DNA of 64,000 bases from Syntrophomonadaceae bacterium. Lineage in GTDB: Bacteria; Bacillota; Syntrophomonadia; Syntrophomonadales; Syntrophomonadaceae. Below the pieces are notes generated by a model that searched no databases, was not told where the DNA came from, and saw nothing but the letters and a program-made list of their open reading frames with translations. Below, piece by piece: positions 42,129 through 52,054 of this stretch (the first letter of the stretch is position 1; each line of letters begins with the position of its first letter). Both the position numbers and the translations under genes were made by a program. The stretch spans positions 1 to 64,000 of the forward strand of contig JAAYCZ010000018.1 of the NCBI GenBank assembly GCA_012729495.1, given 5' to 3'.

Positions 42129-43470
42129 CCGCAATTTCTCCAATCATGTCATAATTACGTATCGCTTTTAAATCTACTTTTACAAATTCACCCCGGGGCA
42201 ACTTCCGTTCGCTCTTGATCATGGTAACGCCGTCGACTGCAGGAGCCTGAAAATAACCCCGGCCCAGGTAAAGGTTTTGCGAAGGCTGTGATGATATAAG
42301 TATCTCATAATTTTTCTGTAAGCGCTTTTTATTTTTTTTACGGCTGATATTTTTTTGCAGTTTCATGATCGCTGCCAATCTTTCCTGCTTTATTTCCTCC
42401 GGGATTTGATTGGGCATGGCGAAAGCTGGCGTACCTTCTTCCGGGGTGAAAGCAAAAGCACCCAGCCAGTCAAACTCTGTTTCCCCAATATAATCATAGA
42501 GTATCTTGAAATCATCCTCACTTTCACCGGGAAATCCGAGCATAACCGTAGTTCTTAAGACAATCCCGTCAATAGCTACCCGCAGCGTTGGTATAAGGCG
42601 GCGCAGGTCTGCCGCCGAATGTCTGCGATGCATAGCTTTTAACATTTTATCGGCAGCATGCTGGATCGGTATGTCAAGATAAGGAATGACTTTATCTAAA
42701 GTGCCAATGGCATCAATAATATTCTGATCAATATGGGCGGGGTGCAGGTAGAGCAGGCGGATCCAGTGCAGACCGTCGACTTGGGCAAGCTGCTGCAGAA
42801 GTTCGCTCAGGTGTGTATTATTATTTAAATCCTGTCCGTATACCGCCGTATCCTGACCAATCAGCACCAGTTCCTTAATACCTTTGCCTGCCAGTTCCCT
42901 GGCTTCACTGACCAATTCAGCCTGAGCCCGGGAGCGCAATCCGCCCCGGATGGCAGGTATTGCACAAAAACTGCAGCGATTGTTGCAGCCCTCGGTTATT
43001 TTCAGATAGGCACTGCCGGGAGGTGTCGTCAATACCCGCGGGCCTTTTTCAATAAATGTCTGTGGCGGCGGGCTGACTGCTGCAAGTCTTGTGCCGCTGA
43101 TTATGCTGTGCAGGTGCTTGTCAATCTCGGGAAAAGAAGAGATACCGACCAATCCATCCAATTCAGGCAGTTCGTCCAGCAATTCCTGGCCATAACGCTG
43201 CGCCAGACAGCCCGTTGCAACCAGAAACTGCAACTGACCCCGTTCTTTCAGCTGACCGGTGGCAATAATGGTATTGACCGACTCCTGACGGGCATCTTCG
43301 ATAAAACCGCAGGTATTGATGATTACTATATCCGCTCTGTCAATATTGGAAACAATTTTATAGCCTTTATTTTTTAACCGGGCAATCATTATTTCACTGT
43401 CAACCTGATTTTTAGCGCAGCCCAGACTAATAAAACCAACCCGGTAATCACTATTTTTAATATTTGTCAC
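42112..43470 (-). CDS. rimO: Ribosomal protein S12 methylthiotransferase RimO
   Basis: A radical-SAM methylthiotransferase that modifies Asp of ribosomal protein S12. It has an N-terminal MTTase domain with LGCAKNQVDSE near 19, NTCGFIEDA, a radical-SAM motif GCNNRCSFCAIPAIRG near 157, and a C-terminal TRAM domain. Start at GTG 43470 (452 residues) gives the family's usual start; a GTG-less longer frame runs to 43509 inside rodZ. It overlaps pgsA by 17 bases at its end and rodZ by 14 at its start. Confidence 0.93.
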   Translation of the reverse strand: MTNIKNSDYRVGFISLGCAKNQVDSEIMIARLKNKGYKIVSNIDRADIVIINTCGFIEDARQESVNTIIATGQLKERGQLQFLVATGCLAQRYGQELLDELPELDGLVGISSFPEIDKHLHSIISGTRLAAVSPPPQTFIEKGPRVLTTPPGSAYLKITEGCNNRCSFCAIPAIRGGLRSRAQAELVSEARELAGKGIKELVLIGQDTAVYGQDLNNNTHLSELLQQLAQVDGLHWIRLLYLHPAHIDQNIIDAIGTLDKVIPYLDIPIQHAADKMLKAMHRRHSAADLRRLIPTLRVAIDGIVLRTTVMLGFPGESEDDFKILYDYIGETEFDWLGAFAFTPEEGTPAFAMPNQIPEEIKQERLAAIMKLQKNISRKKNKKRLQKNYEILISSQPSQNLYLGRGYFQAPAVDGVTMIKSERKLPRGEFVKVDLKAIRNYDMIGEIADEYSK

Positions 43471-44182
43471 TCTTTTTAAATTCCTTTTCTGCCACTTGTC
43501 CTCTTTCACCTAGGGAAGCTATGAGCTTGTCATTAATTTTAATATCAACTGCGCCGGCATTGCCAAGTTTTATATAAATACTTTCGTTAGCCGTAAATAT
43601 CTGTTCCTGACCGTCATTAAGCGTAGCTTCAAGCTGGTTCTGCCCATCTGCTATAACCCTTACCCAGCATTGCATGTCAGGTTTGACCTTGAGCTGCAGT
43701 TTTAAGGTTTCAGTTTCAGGCTTGCCCGGCTGAATCGGAACAGTAGGAGGCTTGTTATCGGCTATCGGTGGTGGCGGAGACGGACTTTTTATTCTATCAC
43801 TCAGATAACCGACAAAAAGGTTGCCTGCCCAGATGGCCAGCAATAAAAATAAAACCGCAGCAGCAATATTCCGGTAAGGCAGACGGGGTAAATCCAAGGA
43901 CTTTTTCTTTTTAACCGGCCGGTCTGCAGTAACTTCCGCAAGTGCTTCGGGATAAGCCAGTTGCTTGAATTCCCTGACCAGAGCGTCACCGTCAAGATTA
44001 AGCAATTGGGCATAACGCTTGACAAAACCTGCCGCATAGACCTGGGGAGGCAGAATAGAAAAATTTTCTTTTTCCAGGGCTTCGATATAAAGTTTGCGTA
44101 TCTTGGTCTCGGCTTCCACTTCTTCCAGCGTGATGCCATAACTTTCACGGGTTTCACGTAGTTTTGCTCCAAATCCGCTCAA
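43457..44182 (-). CDS. rodZ: RodZ-like cytoskeletal/HTH membrane protein
   Basis: A 241-residue protein: N-terminal helix-turn-helix (about 1-75, LRETRESYGITLEEVEAETKIRK), a basic stretch KKKK, one membrane helix (about 105-125), a proline-rich linker, and a C-terminal DUF4115 beta domain. RodZ couples MreB filaments to the wall in rod-shaped cells. TTG start with GAGGTG seven bases upstream. Its spacing to rimO suggests one operon. Confidence 0.9.
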   Translation of the reverse strand: MSGFGAKLRETRESYGITLEEVEAETKIRKLYIEALEKENFSILPPQVYAAGFVKRYAQLLNLDGDALVREFKQLAYPEALAEVTADRPVKKKKSLDLPRLPYRNIAAAVLFLLLAIWAGNLFVGYLSDRIKSPSPPPPIADNKPPTVPIQPGKPETETLKLQLKVKPDMQCWVRVIADGQNQLEATLNDGQEQIFTANESIYIKLGNAGAVDIKINDKLIASLGERGQVAEKEFKKSDKY

Positions 44183-44260
44183 TATTATTCACCTCTAGTC
44201 TTAAACATATAGTATAACATCGATAATGAATAAATTGGAGTTTAATTATTATTAAGTAAA

Positions 44261-45220
44261 TCAAGGTTCGTTTTTCGAAGCTTGGGCAGTGGCTATTCTG
44301 ATCGCCTGTCGCATTGGATATCCCGCTGCCAGACCATAAACCAGTCCCGCCAGGAATAAATGCAGCTCATTTTTACTGTCAAAACTTTGATTGGGAGGCA
44401 GGGTGAAATCCTGGATACCATTTTTGCTAAACCATAAAATCATGGAATTCCCATCGGTCATGAGCAAGTTTTCTACGCCTGCCTGTACCATTTCCAGGCC
44501 TATTTGCTGCCGCTGCTCGAGTTTCTGAAAATTAGTAACGCCCAGTACCAGCAAATGATATTGCTGCAGATATTCCGGTAAATCGCCGTCCCAATAATTG
44601 CATGTACAGGTTACCGGAGAATTTTCATCGCGGAAAAATGATTTATTGGCCAGCATTTTTTGAAATTGGCCATCAATCAGCAGCCATTCACAGTTTTGCA
44701 TCAGCCATTCACGACTCTCAATATCACGGCTTATTTTTTCATCCGCCATGGTTTCTGAATAGCGCAAAATATTATCAACATATACCTTTCGTGCGGTTCT
44801 GTATTGTTCGGATCTGATTACATTACTCACATCTACTTCCTGATTTTTTAAGCGGTTGAGGATTTGAGCACCCAGCTCATCGGCGCCCAGTACCGTCAGC
44901 AGTTTCGTTGCCAGGCCGAGTTTTACCAGCGCCTGACTTGCTTCCAGGGCAAATCCGGAGATTTCAGTATCGATCCGGCAATCATTATTATTATTGCTGA
45001 TATTTATGCGCAGCAGTATTTCTCCGGCTACAACCGCAGAGACTTTTTTATTGAATACATAGCCTTTGCCCAGAATGACGCCTTTTTTCATCAAATTAGA
45101 AATATGTACAGCTACTGAAGAACGGCTGATTCCGAAGCGGGCCGCCAGATCTTCCTGGGATGCAAGCGGATCCTGGGTCAGTACTTCAACTATTTCCTGC
45201 TCTCTTGAGGTAAGTTTCAT
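44261..45220 (-). CDS. HTH-PfkB carbohydrate kinase-like fusion, probably a pseudokinase
   Basis: A 319-residue protein with an N-terminal winged-HTH (about 1-60; SRSSVAVHISNLMKKG recognition region) fused to a PfkB/ribokinase fold (from about 65, retaining GFALEASQALVKLGL and LGADELGAQIL). The C-terminal GAGD motif that supplies the catalytic Asp is replaced (KNELHLFLAGL), so kinase activity is probably lost and it may act as a ligand-sensing regulator. I know HTH-PfkB fusions from other bacteria, but not this gene's target. ATG with GGGGGAAG upstream. Between rodZ and ftsK. Confidence 0.72.
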   Translation of the reverse strand: MKLTSREQEIVEVLTQDPLASQEDLAARFGISRSSVAVHISNLMKKGVILGKGYVFNKKVSAVVAGEILLRINISNNNNDCRIDTEISGFALEASQALVKLGLATKLLTVLGADELGAQILNRLKNQEVDVSNVIRSEQYRTARKVYVDNILRYSETMADEKISRDIESREWLMQNCEWLLIDGQFQKMLANKSFFRDENSPVTCTCNYWDGDLPEYLQQYHLLVLGVTNFQKLEQRQQIGLEMVQAGVENLLMTDGNSMILWFSKNGIQDFTLPPNQSFDSKNELHLFLAGLVYGLAAGYPMRQAIRIATAQASKNEP

Positions 45221-45264
45221 AAATATACTTCCCCCGCTACATTACTTTATTATAGTGTAACATA

Positions 45265-47547
45265 TTAAAAATATCTGGACTCCGGGTTTAATTTATCGAG
45301 TTGTTCCTGGTCGATTAAAATTTCTCGTTTTTTATTATTGTCTATCTCTGAGACAATTCCTCTTTCCTCCATGCAGTCCACCAGCCGGGCGGCACGGGCA
45401 TAACCGATCTTCAGCTTGCGTTGCAATAAGGAAACTGATGCTTTTTTGCTGTCTACAAATACCTGCACTGCTTCCCAGAACATCTCGTCATCTGCTTCCA
45501 GATCCATTTCTTCCAATTTAAATTCCAGCTCATTGCTGCTTTCCGCTTCACCACCGGGCAATTGCTCTTTGATAAACATAACCGTATTTTCGATGTCGGA
45601 ATCGGAAACAAATGCCCCCTGTAAACGATACGGTTTGATGGCACCCACCGGGAAAAAGAGCATGTCGCCTTTGCCCAGCAGTTTTTCCGCTCCGCCCATA
45701 TCGAGAATGGTACGGGAATCAGCCTGCGATGAAACGGCAAAAGCAATTCTTGAGGGAATATTGGCTTTTATAATCCCGGTGACGACATCCACTGATGGCC
45801 GCTGGGTGGCAACAATCAGGTGAATGCCGGCGGCGCGGGCCATTTGCGCCAGTCTGCAGATGGAATCCTCCACCTCCACCGGGGAAACCATCATCAGGTC
45901 GGCCAGTTCATCGATTATGATAACGATAAAAGGCATCTTTTCAGTAGCATTCTGATTGTAACGATAAATGTCACGGACCCCTTTTTCAGCAAATGATTTG
46001 TAGCGTTTGTCCATCTCGGTCGTCATCCAGCGCAGAATGACGGCCGCCTTTTTGGGATCGGTAACGACCGGGGTCAGCAGATGCGGAATCCCGTTATAAA
46101 CCGTCAATTCAACCATTTTAGGATCTATGAATACCAGTTTTAGTTCATCCGGGGTGACATTGTGCAGTATACTCATGATAATGCTGTTCAGGCATACACT
46201 TTTGCCTGAACCGGTGGACCCGGCGATCAGCAGATGAGGCATATCACTTAGTTTGGCAACGACGGAATTACCGGCAATATCTTCGCCCAGGGCGATCGCC
46301 AGGGGGCTGCTAAGATTACGGAAGGCAGGTGAACTTAATATACTGCGCAGACCAACGCTGCTTATTTTGGCATTGGGGACCTCGATACCGATGGCAGATT
46401 TACCGGGAATAGGAGCTTCAATGCGGATCCCCGGTGCGGCCAGATTGAGCTGCAAGTCATCTGTAAGACTGATAATCCGGCTGATTTTCACCCCGGGGGC
46501 AGGCGTCAATTCATAACGGGTCACAGCCGGGCCGCAGCTGACTTGATTCACCTTGACCGAAACCCCGAAACTGTTAAAGGTGTCTTCCAGGATGGCAATG
46601 CTATCCTTGATATTCTTTTTATCGATGACCCGGTTGGTATTGATTTCATGCAGCATCTCCACCGGCGGTTTCATATATTCAAAAGGTTCGTCCTGACCCA
46701 AAAAGACGATTTCCGGCCCTTCTTTCGGCCCGGCTGTTTTACGGCTGTTGCCGACCAGTTTCAAGGAAACAGGATTTTCCGGGTTCTGCACTTCCGGTTC
46801 AATTTCCTGCTGTTCAATAGTTGCAGAAGCATTGTCAATGATAAGTGCATCGAGTTTCTTAACCGCCCTTGGTTCTGTGGCTGCCGTTGCTGCTATCGGC
46901 TCGTTTTCTTCATAAAACATGATTTTGTTGAGGCCCGCCCCCAGCAGTTTCAGCCATTGCCAAACCGCTGCTGCAATATCGGCAACAGGTTTCTCCAGCA
47001 TCATAACGATAGCCAGGAGCGCCAACAGGAGCAACATTATGGTTGATCCCAGTTGTCCCAGCAGACGCAGCAAAATATAGGCCAGACCGCCGCCGATTAC
47101 TCCGCCGCCCATTCCCTTTAATCCCGCTTCCCAGGTACTTATCCCCTGGGGAACGTCATGGATACTAATGGCCGCTAGGATGGAAAGGGCCATGATGGTT
47201 AAACCCCACATGCGGATGGACCACATCTTTTTGGTGATACCGATATGTATTGACCAGCAGAGCAGATAAAACGATACCAGCAACGCCGCCGTTCCGAACA
47301 TGAGTTGCAGCGATTTGGCCAGTTGCGTCCCCAGTAACCCGATAAATTGCTGATCTTCGGGACTGCCGTGGAAATTCCGCAGACTGATAAAGATAAAAAC
47401 CGCCAACATGAAGAATACAGCTGAAGCCGCTTCTTCCCGGAATCTCCATCCCTTGTCGTTGGCTGCCGGGTTTTTGACTTTGGATGTTTTACGATCAGGC
47501 AAAGGGGAACGTTTTTTGGGGGAACTGTTTTTTTTCGCCTGCGCCAT
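45265..47547 (-). CDS. ftsK: DNA translocase FtsK/SpoIIIE
   Basis: A 760-residue hexameric DNA pump that clears chromosome DNA from division septa and, in spore formers, moves DNA into the prespore. N-terminus has about four membrane helices (within residues 35-180), a charged linker, then the RecA-like motor with Walker A GSTGSGKSV near 427, Walker B IIIDELADL near 548, and a C-terminal winged-helix gamma domain (LLQRKLKIGYARAARLVD). ATG start. The tepA-ylzJ-spoIIIE order is conserved. Confidence 0.95.
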   Translation of the reverse strand: MAQAKKNSSPKKRSPLPDRKTSKVKNPAANDKGWRFREEAASAVFFMLAVFIFISLRNFHGSPEDQQFIGLLGTQLAKSLQLMFGTAALLVSFYLLCWSIHIGITKKMWSIRMWGLTIMALSILAAISIHDVPQGISTWEAGLKGMGGGVIGGGLAYILLRLLGQLGSTIMLLLLALLAIVMMLEKPVADIAAAVWQWLKLLGAGLNKIMFYEENEPIAATAATEPRAVKKLDALIIDNASATIEQQEIEPEVQNPENPVSLKLVGNSRKTAGPKEGPEIVFLGQDEPFEYMKPPVEMLHEINTNRVIDKKNIKDSIAILEDTFNSFGVSVKVNQVSCGPAVTRYELTPAPGVKISRIISLTDDLQLNLAAPGIRIEAPIPGKSAIGIEVPNAKISSVGLRSILSSPAFRNLSSPLAIALGEDIAGNSVVAKLSDMPHLLIAGSTGSGKSVCLNSIIMSILHNVTPDELKLVFIDPKMVELTVYNGIPHLLTPVVTDPKKAAVILRWMTTEMDKRYKSFAEKGVRDIYRYNQNATEKMPFIVIIIDELADLMMVSPVEVEDSICRLAQMARAAGIHLIVATQRPSVDVVTGIIKANIPSRIAFAVSSQADSRTILDMGGAEKLLGKGDMLFFPVGAIKPYRLQGAFVSDSDIENTVMFIKEQLPGGEAESSNELEFKLEEMDLEADDEMFWEAVQVFVDSKKASVSLLQRKLKIGYARAARLVDCMEERGIVSEIDNNKKREILIDQEQLDKLNPESRYF

Positions 47548-47990
47548 TTATTAATTCACCCTCCCCACAAAAGTATTACATAATTTACCATTTATTGTTC
47601 GTCTGTACAACTGTTTATTCCTGCCCGGAAAAATATTTTTTCAAATCAGCGGCTATTTTTCCGGTGTATTTCTCCAACCAACTTCAATCTTTATCCGTAT
47701 TTTTAAGCCTATTAATATTAATAAATGATCCTGGCCCGTCGATGATTGGCCATAATCAGCTTTTAATCTCGGATACTTTTCCGGCCAAAACGGAAAACCC
47801 GTTTTGTCGCTATTTAACAAACTCTATTTGAAGGAAACCTGGTTTGTCAATTTAGACCAAAACGAGTTTTGAGCTATATTTTTCATGATTATATGCTGAT
47901 ATGCGGGCATAACTTCTTCTCCCCGGTCTTGATATAGCTATCCCCATCTTAACGTTGATGTTGTCAGAGTGTCAAGCAAGCCGTTTCCGT
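47548..47990. other. Intergenic stretch between ylzJ and ftsK
   Basis: About 440 bases with no supported gene. It contains AAAACGG/CCGTTTT (around 47790-47815) and a possible weak TTGACA -35 near 47850 pointing at ftsK, but no convincing -10. In Bacillus these genes are nearly adjacent, so the gap is longer than usual here. Confidence 0.6.
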
Positions 47991-48212
47991 TCAGCTCTCC
48001 GGGGTATAGGAAATATTCAGTATGCGGCCGGGCTGAAGATCTGCATGCATATAATCCATCGGGTCAGTGCTGACGATGCTGGCAACACGAGCCTGTTGGT
48101 TATCAATGATCTCCAGTTGCAGCAGCCCTCCGGAGGGAAGGCTAACCGTGTGCAGCTGGTTGGCTTTCATCTCCGGCAACAAGTCCATGGGATCGGCGGT
48201 GTAAAATATCAT
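47991..48212 (-). CDS. YlzJ-like small protein
   Basis: A 73-residue protein of the YlzJ family, beginning [12 protein letters not shown] and ending with [10 protein letters not shown]. Its function is unknown; it travels with tepA and spoIIIE in spore formers. The ATG overlaps the tepA stop (ATGA), indicating translational coupling. Confidence 0.85.
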   Translation of the reverse strand: MIFYTADPMDLLPEMKANQLHTVSLPSGGLLQLEIIDNQQARVASIVSTDPMDYMHADLQPGRILNISYTPES

Positions 48213-48940
48213 TGCAGCAAACCTCCTGCCTTAAATGAATTCAGCTTGCGCAGCGCATCCTGCAGTCCCCCCAGTTCGTCAATAAGTCCGCATTCCACGG
48301 CATCCCTGCCCACCAGAACCGTACCGATATCCCGGGCCAGATCCCCGGTTTTGAACATTAATTCCCGGAAACGTTGCTCGGTAATATGAGAATTGCTGAC
48401 CACAAAATTTACGACTCGATCTTGCATTTTATCAAGATACTCATATGTTTGCGGAACACCTATGACCAGACCGGTCAGCCGGATGGGATGAATCGTCATC
48501 GTTGCGGTAGGGGCTATATAGGTGTAGTTGGTGCTGACGGCTATGGCAGCGCCGATGGAATGTCCTCCTCCCATAACAATAGATACGGTGGGCTTGGACA
48601 AGCTGGCAATCATCTCCGCCAGGGCAAGTCCCGCTTCCACATCCCCGCCCACCGTATTAAGCACCACCAGCAATCCCTTTATATTGGGATTTTCCTCCAC
48701 TGCTACCAGCTGCGGAATAACGTGTTCGTAGCGGGTGGTCTTGTTTTGCGGCGGCAAGACCATATGTCCTTCCACCTGGCCGGCAATCGTCAGGCAATGT
48801 ATGTCAGTTTTAAAATTGGGGATTTCAATTTGCCCCAGTTCCTTTAGATTCTGCAGTTTTTGTTGCTCCTGGCCTTCCTGGGGTTCAGTTGCAATATCAG
48901 GATCAGCGGGTAATTCTGTCACAGCCAAAACTCCTTTCAT
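48209..48940 (-). CDS. tepA: Translocation-enhancing ClpP-like serine protease TepA
   Basis: A 243-residue ClpP-fold peptidase. Residues 55-215 show the Ser motif GGGHSIGAA near 125, where the catalytic Ser replaces the ClpP ASM position, and TIHPIRL near 148 holding the His. The N-terminal 40 residues are Glu/Gln-rich. In Bacillus TepA is linked to secretion and to degradation of spore proteins on germination. ATG start; no adjacent ATPase is encoded, so it may act alone. Confidence 0.92.
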   Translation of the reverse strand: MKGVLAVTELPADPDIATEPQEGQEQQKLQNLKELGQIEIPNFKTDIHCLTIAGQVEGHMVLPPQNKTTRYEHVIPQLVAVEENPNIKGLLVVLNTVGGDVEAGLALAEMIASLSKPTVSIVMGGGHSIGAAIAVSTNYTYIAPTATMTIHPIRLTGLVIGVPQTYEYLDKMQDRVVNFVVSNSHITEQRFRELMFKTGDLARDIGTVLVGRDAVECGLIDELGGLQDALRKLNSFKAGGLLQ

Positions 48941-48999
48941 TTATGATTAGTCCTGAACTTAGATTTGCCAGCGGCTGATTAAAAAATACGTCTGCAGAC

Positions 49000-49050
49000 A
49001 AAAAAGAAGCTGTCCGAATCCGAGCTAAGGATTCAAGCACAGCTTCTTTA
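49000..49050 (-). terminator. Intrinsic terminator of the acyl-CoA synthetase gene
   Basis: AAAGAAGCTGT pairs with ACAGCTTCTT, with an inner ATCC/GGAT pairing, and six Ts follow on the minus strand. About 15 bases beyond the synthetase stop. Confidence 0.85.
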
Positions 49051-49063
49051 GAAGAACCAGTGT

Positions 49064-50680
49064 TTATTCTTGCGCCAGTTCCATTTGGCGAAGTTCTTTT
49101 TTCAGAATTTTTCCGCTGGAGTTGCGGGGGATGTTATTGGTAATATCAATAACTTCCGGAATCTTGTAGCGGGCGATTTTATCCTTAAGGAAATCCATGA
49201 TTTCCTCTGCACTAAGGTTTTGCTCCGGCCGAGGAATGATATAGGCTTTGACTCTTTCACCCAGAGCCGGATCAGGGATGCCAATGACGGCCACCTCGGA
49301 AACTTTGGGGTGGGCTTCGATGACGATTTCTATTTCCCGGGGATAAATGTTTTCCCCGCCGCGATTAATCATATCTTTTTTCCGGTCAACGATATAAAAA
49401 TAACCTTCTTCATCCATGTAACCAATGTCGCCGGTATGTAGCCAGCCGTCTTTCAGGGTCTCGGCCGTGGCTTCAGGCTGGTTCAGGTAAGCCAGCAGGT
49501 TGGCTTCCCCGCGCATGCAGATCTCTCCTTTTTCTCCCGGGGGAAGGATTTGATTGTTGTCATCCATAACCGCTACTTCCTGCTCAGGATAGTTCAATCC
49601 AACTGAGCCGGCCTTCTTTTTGCCCAACGGCGGATTAACCGTAGATACCCCGGTTACTTCTGTAAGCCCATAGCCTTCTAATATATCAACATTAAATTTA
49701 TCCTTGAATCCGCGGATGAGTTCTACCGGCAGCGGCGCGGCACCGGAAAATGCATACCGAAGCTTGAGCTTATCGCGGTCGATGATTTTCGGATCCGCGG
49801 CATTGAAAATATAGTTAAACATTGCCGGTACGCCAAATACTACATTAACCCCGTACTGCATGACCGCCGGCCAGAAATCAAGCGGTGAAAAATTTTTCCT
49901 GATGCAGACCGTATGACCGCCATAGATGAGGGGATAAGTCCAGACACAAAGCGGATTGGTGTGAAACATGGGCAAAATAATCATCATGATATCCCGGCCG
50001 TGAAACAGCTGGATACGGTTCATATCGCGGCAAACAGAGAGCTGGGCCCGGTTGGGCAGAAGAATCCCTTTGGGTACACCGGTAGTACCGGAAGAATATA
50101 AAAGCAGGAATGGATCCTCCGGCATTTGCGGCACCAGGGTTTCGATTTCAGGATATGAGGCCAGAATTTCTTCCAGCTTGCAGACCGCAATCTGGCTGTC
50201 ATGGGGTACGCCGGTGGCGACTTCCACCACAATTGGTTTATGCCCGGCCAGCTCATAGCCGGCAGCAAAATCCTTCATAAATTCACTGCCTACAAAGGCA
50301 ACTTTGGGCTTGGAATCGTTTAGTACATAGGCAATTTCCGGGCCTTTCAGCATATAGTTGATAGCTCCGGCCACCGCCCCCAGCTTCTGGGCCCCAAACA
50401 TAGTATAATAAATTTCAGGCGAGTTTAAGACCATGATCGATACGATATCGCCTTTTTGTACGCCGTTTTCCTTGAGATAATTGGCTACCTGGTTGGAGCG
50501 CTGGTTGGTCTGGGCATAGGTAATCACCTGATCATAAAATAACACATGCGTAGCGGCAGGGTCTTCCTGCACCCGCGTATAAATCATCTCCGCTATACTA
50601 TTAAAATTCAGCTGCCTGCCTTGCAGATAGGGCAGCTCCTCCAGTCTGGCAATGGGAAATTCCAATCTTTTTCCACTCAA
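49064..50680 (-). CDS. Acyl-CoA synthetase (AMP-forming, long/medium-chain type)
   Basis: A 538-residue ANL-superfamily enzyme activating fatty acids to CoA thioesters. Motifs: LLYSSGTTGVPKG near 187 (P-loop), GYGLTEVTGVS near 342, DGWLHTGDIGYMDEEGY near 413 and the hinge DRKKDMI near 432, with the catalytic Lys in SSGKILKKELR at the end. The exact acid is not shown. TTG start with AGGAGG upstream. It follows a metallo-beta-lactamase gene on the same strand. Fatty-acid activation is notable for an organism likely to be syntrophic. Confidence 0.9.
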   Translation of the reverse strand: MSGKRLEFPIARLEELPYLQGRQLNFNSIAEMIYTRVQEDPAATHVLFYDQVITYAQTNQRSNQVANYLKENGVQKGDIVSIMVLNSPEIYYTMFGAQKLGAVAGAINYMLKGPEIAYVLNDSKPKVAFVGSEFMKDFAAGYELAGHKPIVVEVATGVPHDSQIAVCKLEEILASYPEIETLVPQMPEDPFLLLYSSGTTGVPKGILLPNRAQLSVCRDMNRIQLFHGRDIMMIILPMFHTNPLCVWTYPLIYGGHTVCIRKNFSPLDFWPAVMQYGVNVVFGVPAMFNYIFNAADPKIIDRDKLKLRYAFSGAAPLPVELIRGFKDKFNVDILEGYGLTEVTGVSTVNPPLGKKKAGSVGLNYPEQEVAVMDDNNQILPPGEKGEICMRGEANLLAYLNQPEATAETLKDGWLHTGDIGYMDEEGYFYIVDRKKDMINRGGENIYPREIEIVIEAHPKVSEVAVIGIPDPALGERVKAYIIPRPEQNLSAEEIMDFLKDKIARYKIPEVIDITNNIPRNSSGKILKKELRQMELAQE

Positions 50681-50717
50681 TTGACTGCCTCCTTTGCGGT
50701 TTTATTGCCTCCTCAAG

Positions 50718-50742
50718 CAAAAGGCCGGTAATATTACCGGGA
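50718..50742 (-). terminator. Weak palindromic hairpin between the hydrolase and acyl-CoA synthetase genes
   Basis: CCGGTAATATTACCGG (50725-50740) is a perfect palindrome followed by only CCTTTTGC on the minus strand. It may partly terminate transcription or stabilise the mRNA, since a good ribosome binding site follows. Confidence 0.45.
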
Positions 50743-50751
50743 AGGTGGTTT

Positions 50752-51555
50752 TTACTTTTCAGGAAATACTCTACCCATCAAGGCCGGATCATGGCCGGGG
50801 AGAATGTGTTTACGGCGACCGGCAATTTTTAAAACCCGCCAGACGCTTTCATACCAGTCAGTTAAATCGGTATGAATGCCGGGCGGATAAAAAGCATGGC
50901 CGGGTTGCGGAGTACAGGCAATTTTATTGCCGAACATATCAATTATTTCGTCTTTTTCCGGGTAGATATTATTATAGGTATAGAGCAGGTCACCGGCCAC
51001 CACATATTTTCCATCGCTGGTATTGACAACCACTGCCTGCTGTCCTTTGGTATGGCCGGGTACACAAATGACATTTACGCCCTCCGCTACTTCATAGCCG
51101 TCTTCTGCCAGCACCAAATCAAAGCTCTCCAATTGACCGAGTATTTCGGTCATATAGACGCCACGCTGAATCGGCAGCGGTGCTTGGGCGTATTCCCATT
51201 CTTTTTTCTGCAGGATAAACTGGGCCTGGGGAAACAGATTTATATTGGCGGCATGATCAAAATGCAGATGGGTAATGATAACAATATCAATATCATCGGG
51301 CTTGAGTCCTATATCTGCCAGCGCCTCAATCATGCCTTGGGTACCGGCATTAAACAAGGGAAAACCATGAAAGGTTCCATCTTCTCCAGCGCTTACTACC
51401 CCTGTATCAATCAGGATTTTTTGGGGCCCGCCCTCCAGATAGAAAGCCAGCACTGGAACCACCACCGGGGTCATCATATCCACCATATGGGTGGCCACAC
51501 CTTTGACGGCACCAATTTTCGCGACTACCAATGGACGAATCTTATATTCTGCCAA
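50752..51555 (-). CDS. Metallo-beta-lactamase-fold hydrolase (N-acyl-homoserine-lactonase-like)
   Basis: A 267-residue MBL-fold enzyme with THLHFDHAAN near 95 (the HxHxDH metal site), a later GHTKGQQ near 170 and GDLLY near 190. The closest pattern is the lactonase-like group, but substrates vary and none is proved. TTG start with GGAGGG upstream. It pairs with the acyl-CoA synthetase downstream, so it may act on an acyl-linked or lactone substrate (inference). Confidence 0.8.
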   Translation of the reverse strand: MAEYKIRPLVVAKIGAVKGVATHMVDMMTPVVVPVLAFYLEGGPQKILIDTGVVSAGEDGTFHGFPLFNAGTQGMIEALADIGLKPDDIDIVIITHLHFDHAANINLFPQAQFILQKKEWEYAQAPLPIQRGVYMTEILGQLESFDLVLAEDGYEVAEGVNVICVPGHTKGQQAVVVNTSDGKYVVAGDLLYTYNNIYPEKDEIIDMFGNKIACTPQPGHAFYPPGIHTDLTDWYESVWRVLKIAGRRKHILPGHDPALMGRVFPEK

Positions 51556-51675
51556 GCGAATCCCTCCCCGTAATTATGTTGGACAAATAAAAATAGTTCC
51601 TGCCAATAGCCCCTATCACCCCCCAATGTAATAACTGCAAAGGAATTTCGAAGCCACTGAAAAAGTCTCTTAAAT

Positions 51676-51849
51676 GTGTCATGCTGACGTCGCTACATCT
51701 CATAACCGGATAAATGTATTAATATGGTTTTGTTGATGAGACCCACCAGGCTCAGGGTGCTATGCTTGCCTTCTGATCGTTTACGGCACTAGATGCCAGA
51801 TGGCATCGTCGCTTCGTCGCCTTCGGCTTATCAGGATGACAAAACATGT
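51676..51849 (-). repeat. Repeat family B, copy 1
   Basis: About 170 bp ending in 11-bp inverted ends (TGTCATGCTGA and TCAGGATGACA, one mismatch). Its right 117 bases (51733-51849) match the copy at 59424 in inverse orientation with roughly nine differences, including the palindrome GATGCCATCTGGCATC. No coding frame. Confidence 0.8.
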
Positions 51850-52054
51850 ACCGTATTCCATATATTTCATTGTATTATGATTATATAAAAGCAGTCCATA
51901 TATTTAGTAAATTTTCAAAATAATCAAATCGACGAGGTTGTGTCAGGATCTATGACGAGTTCTAACAATGCAGCTCATTAATTCGGAGATAACAAAATTG
52001 ATGTAATTAATAATGATACATGCTTTCATAGATTATTGACGGTTGTTTTTTGTC

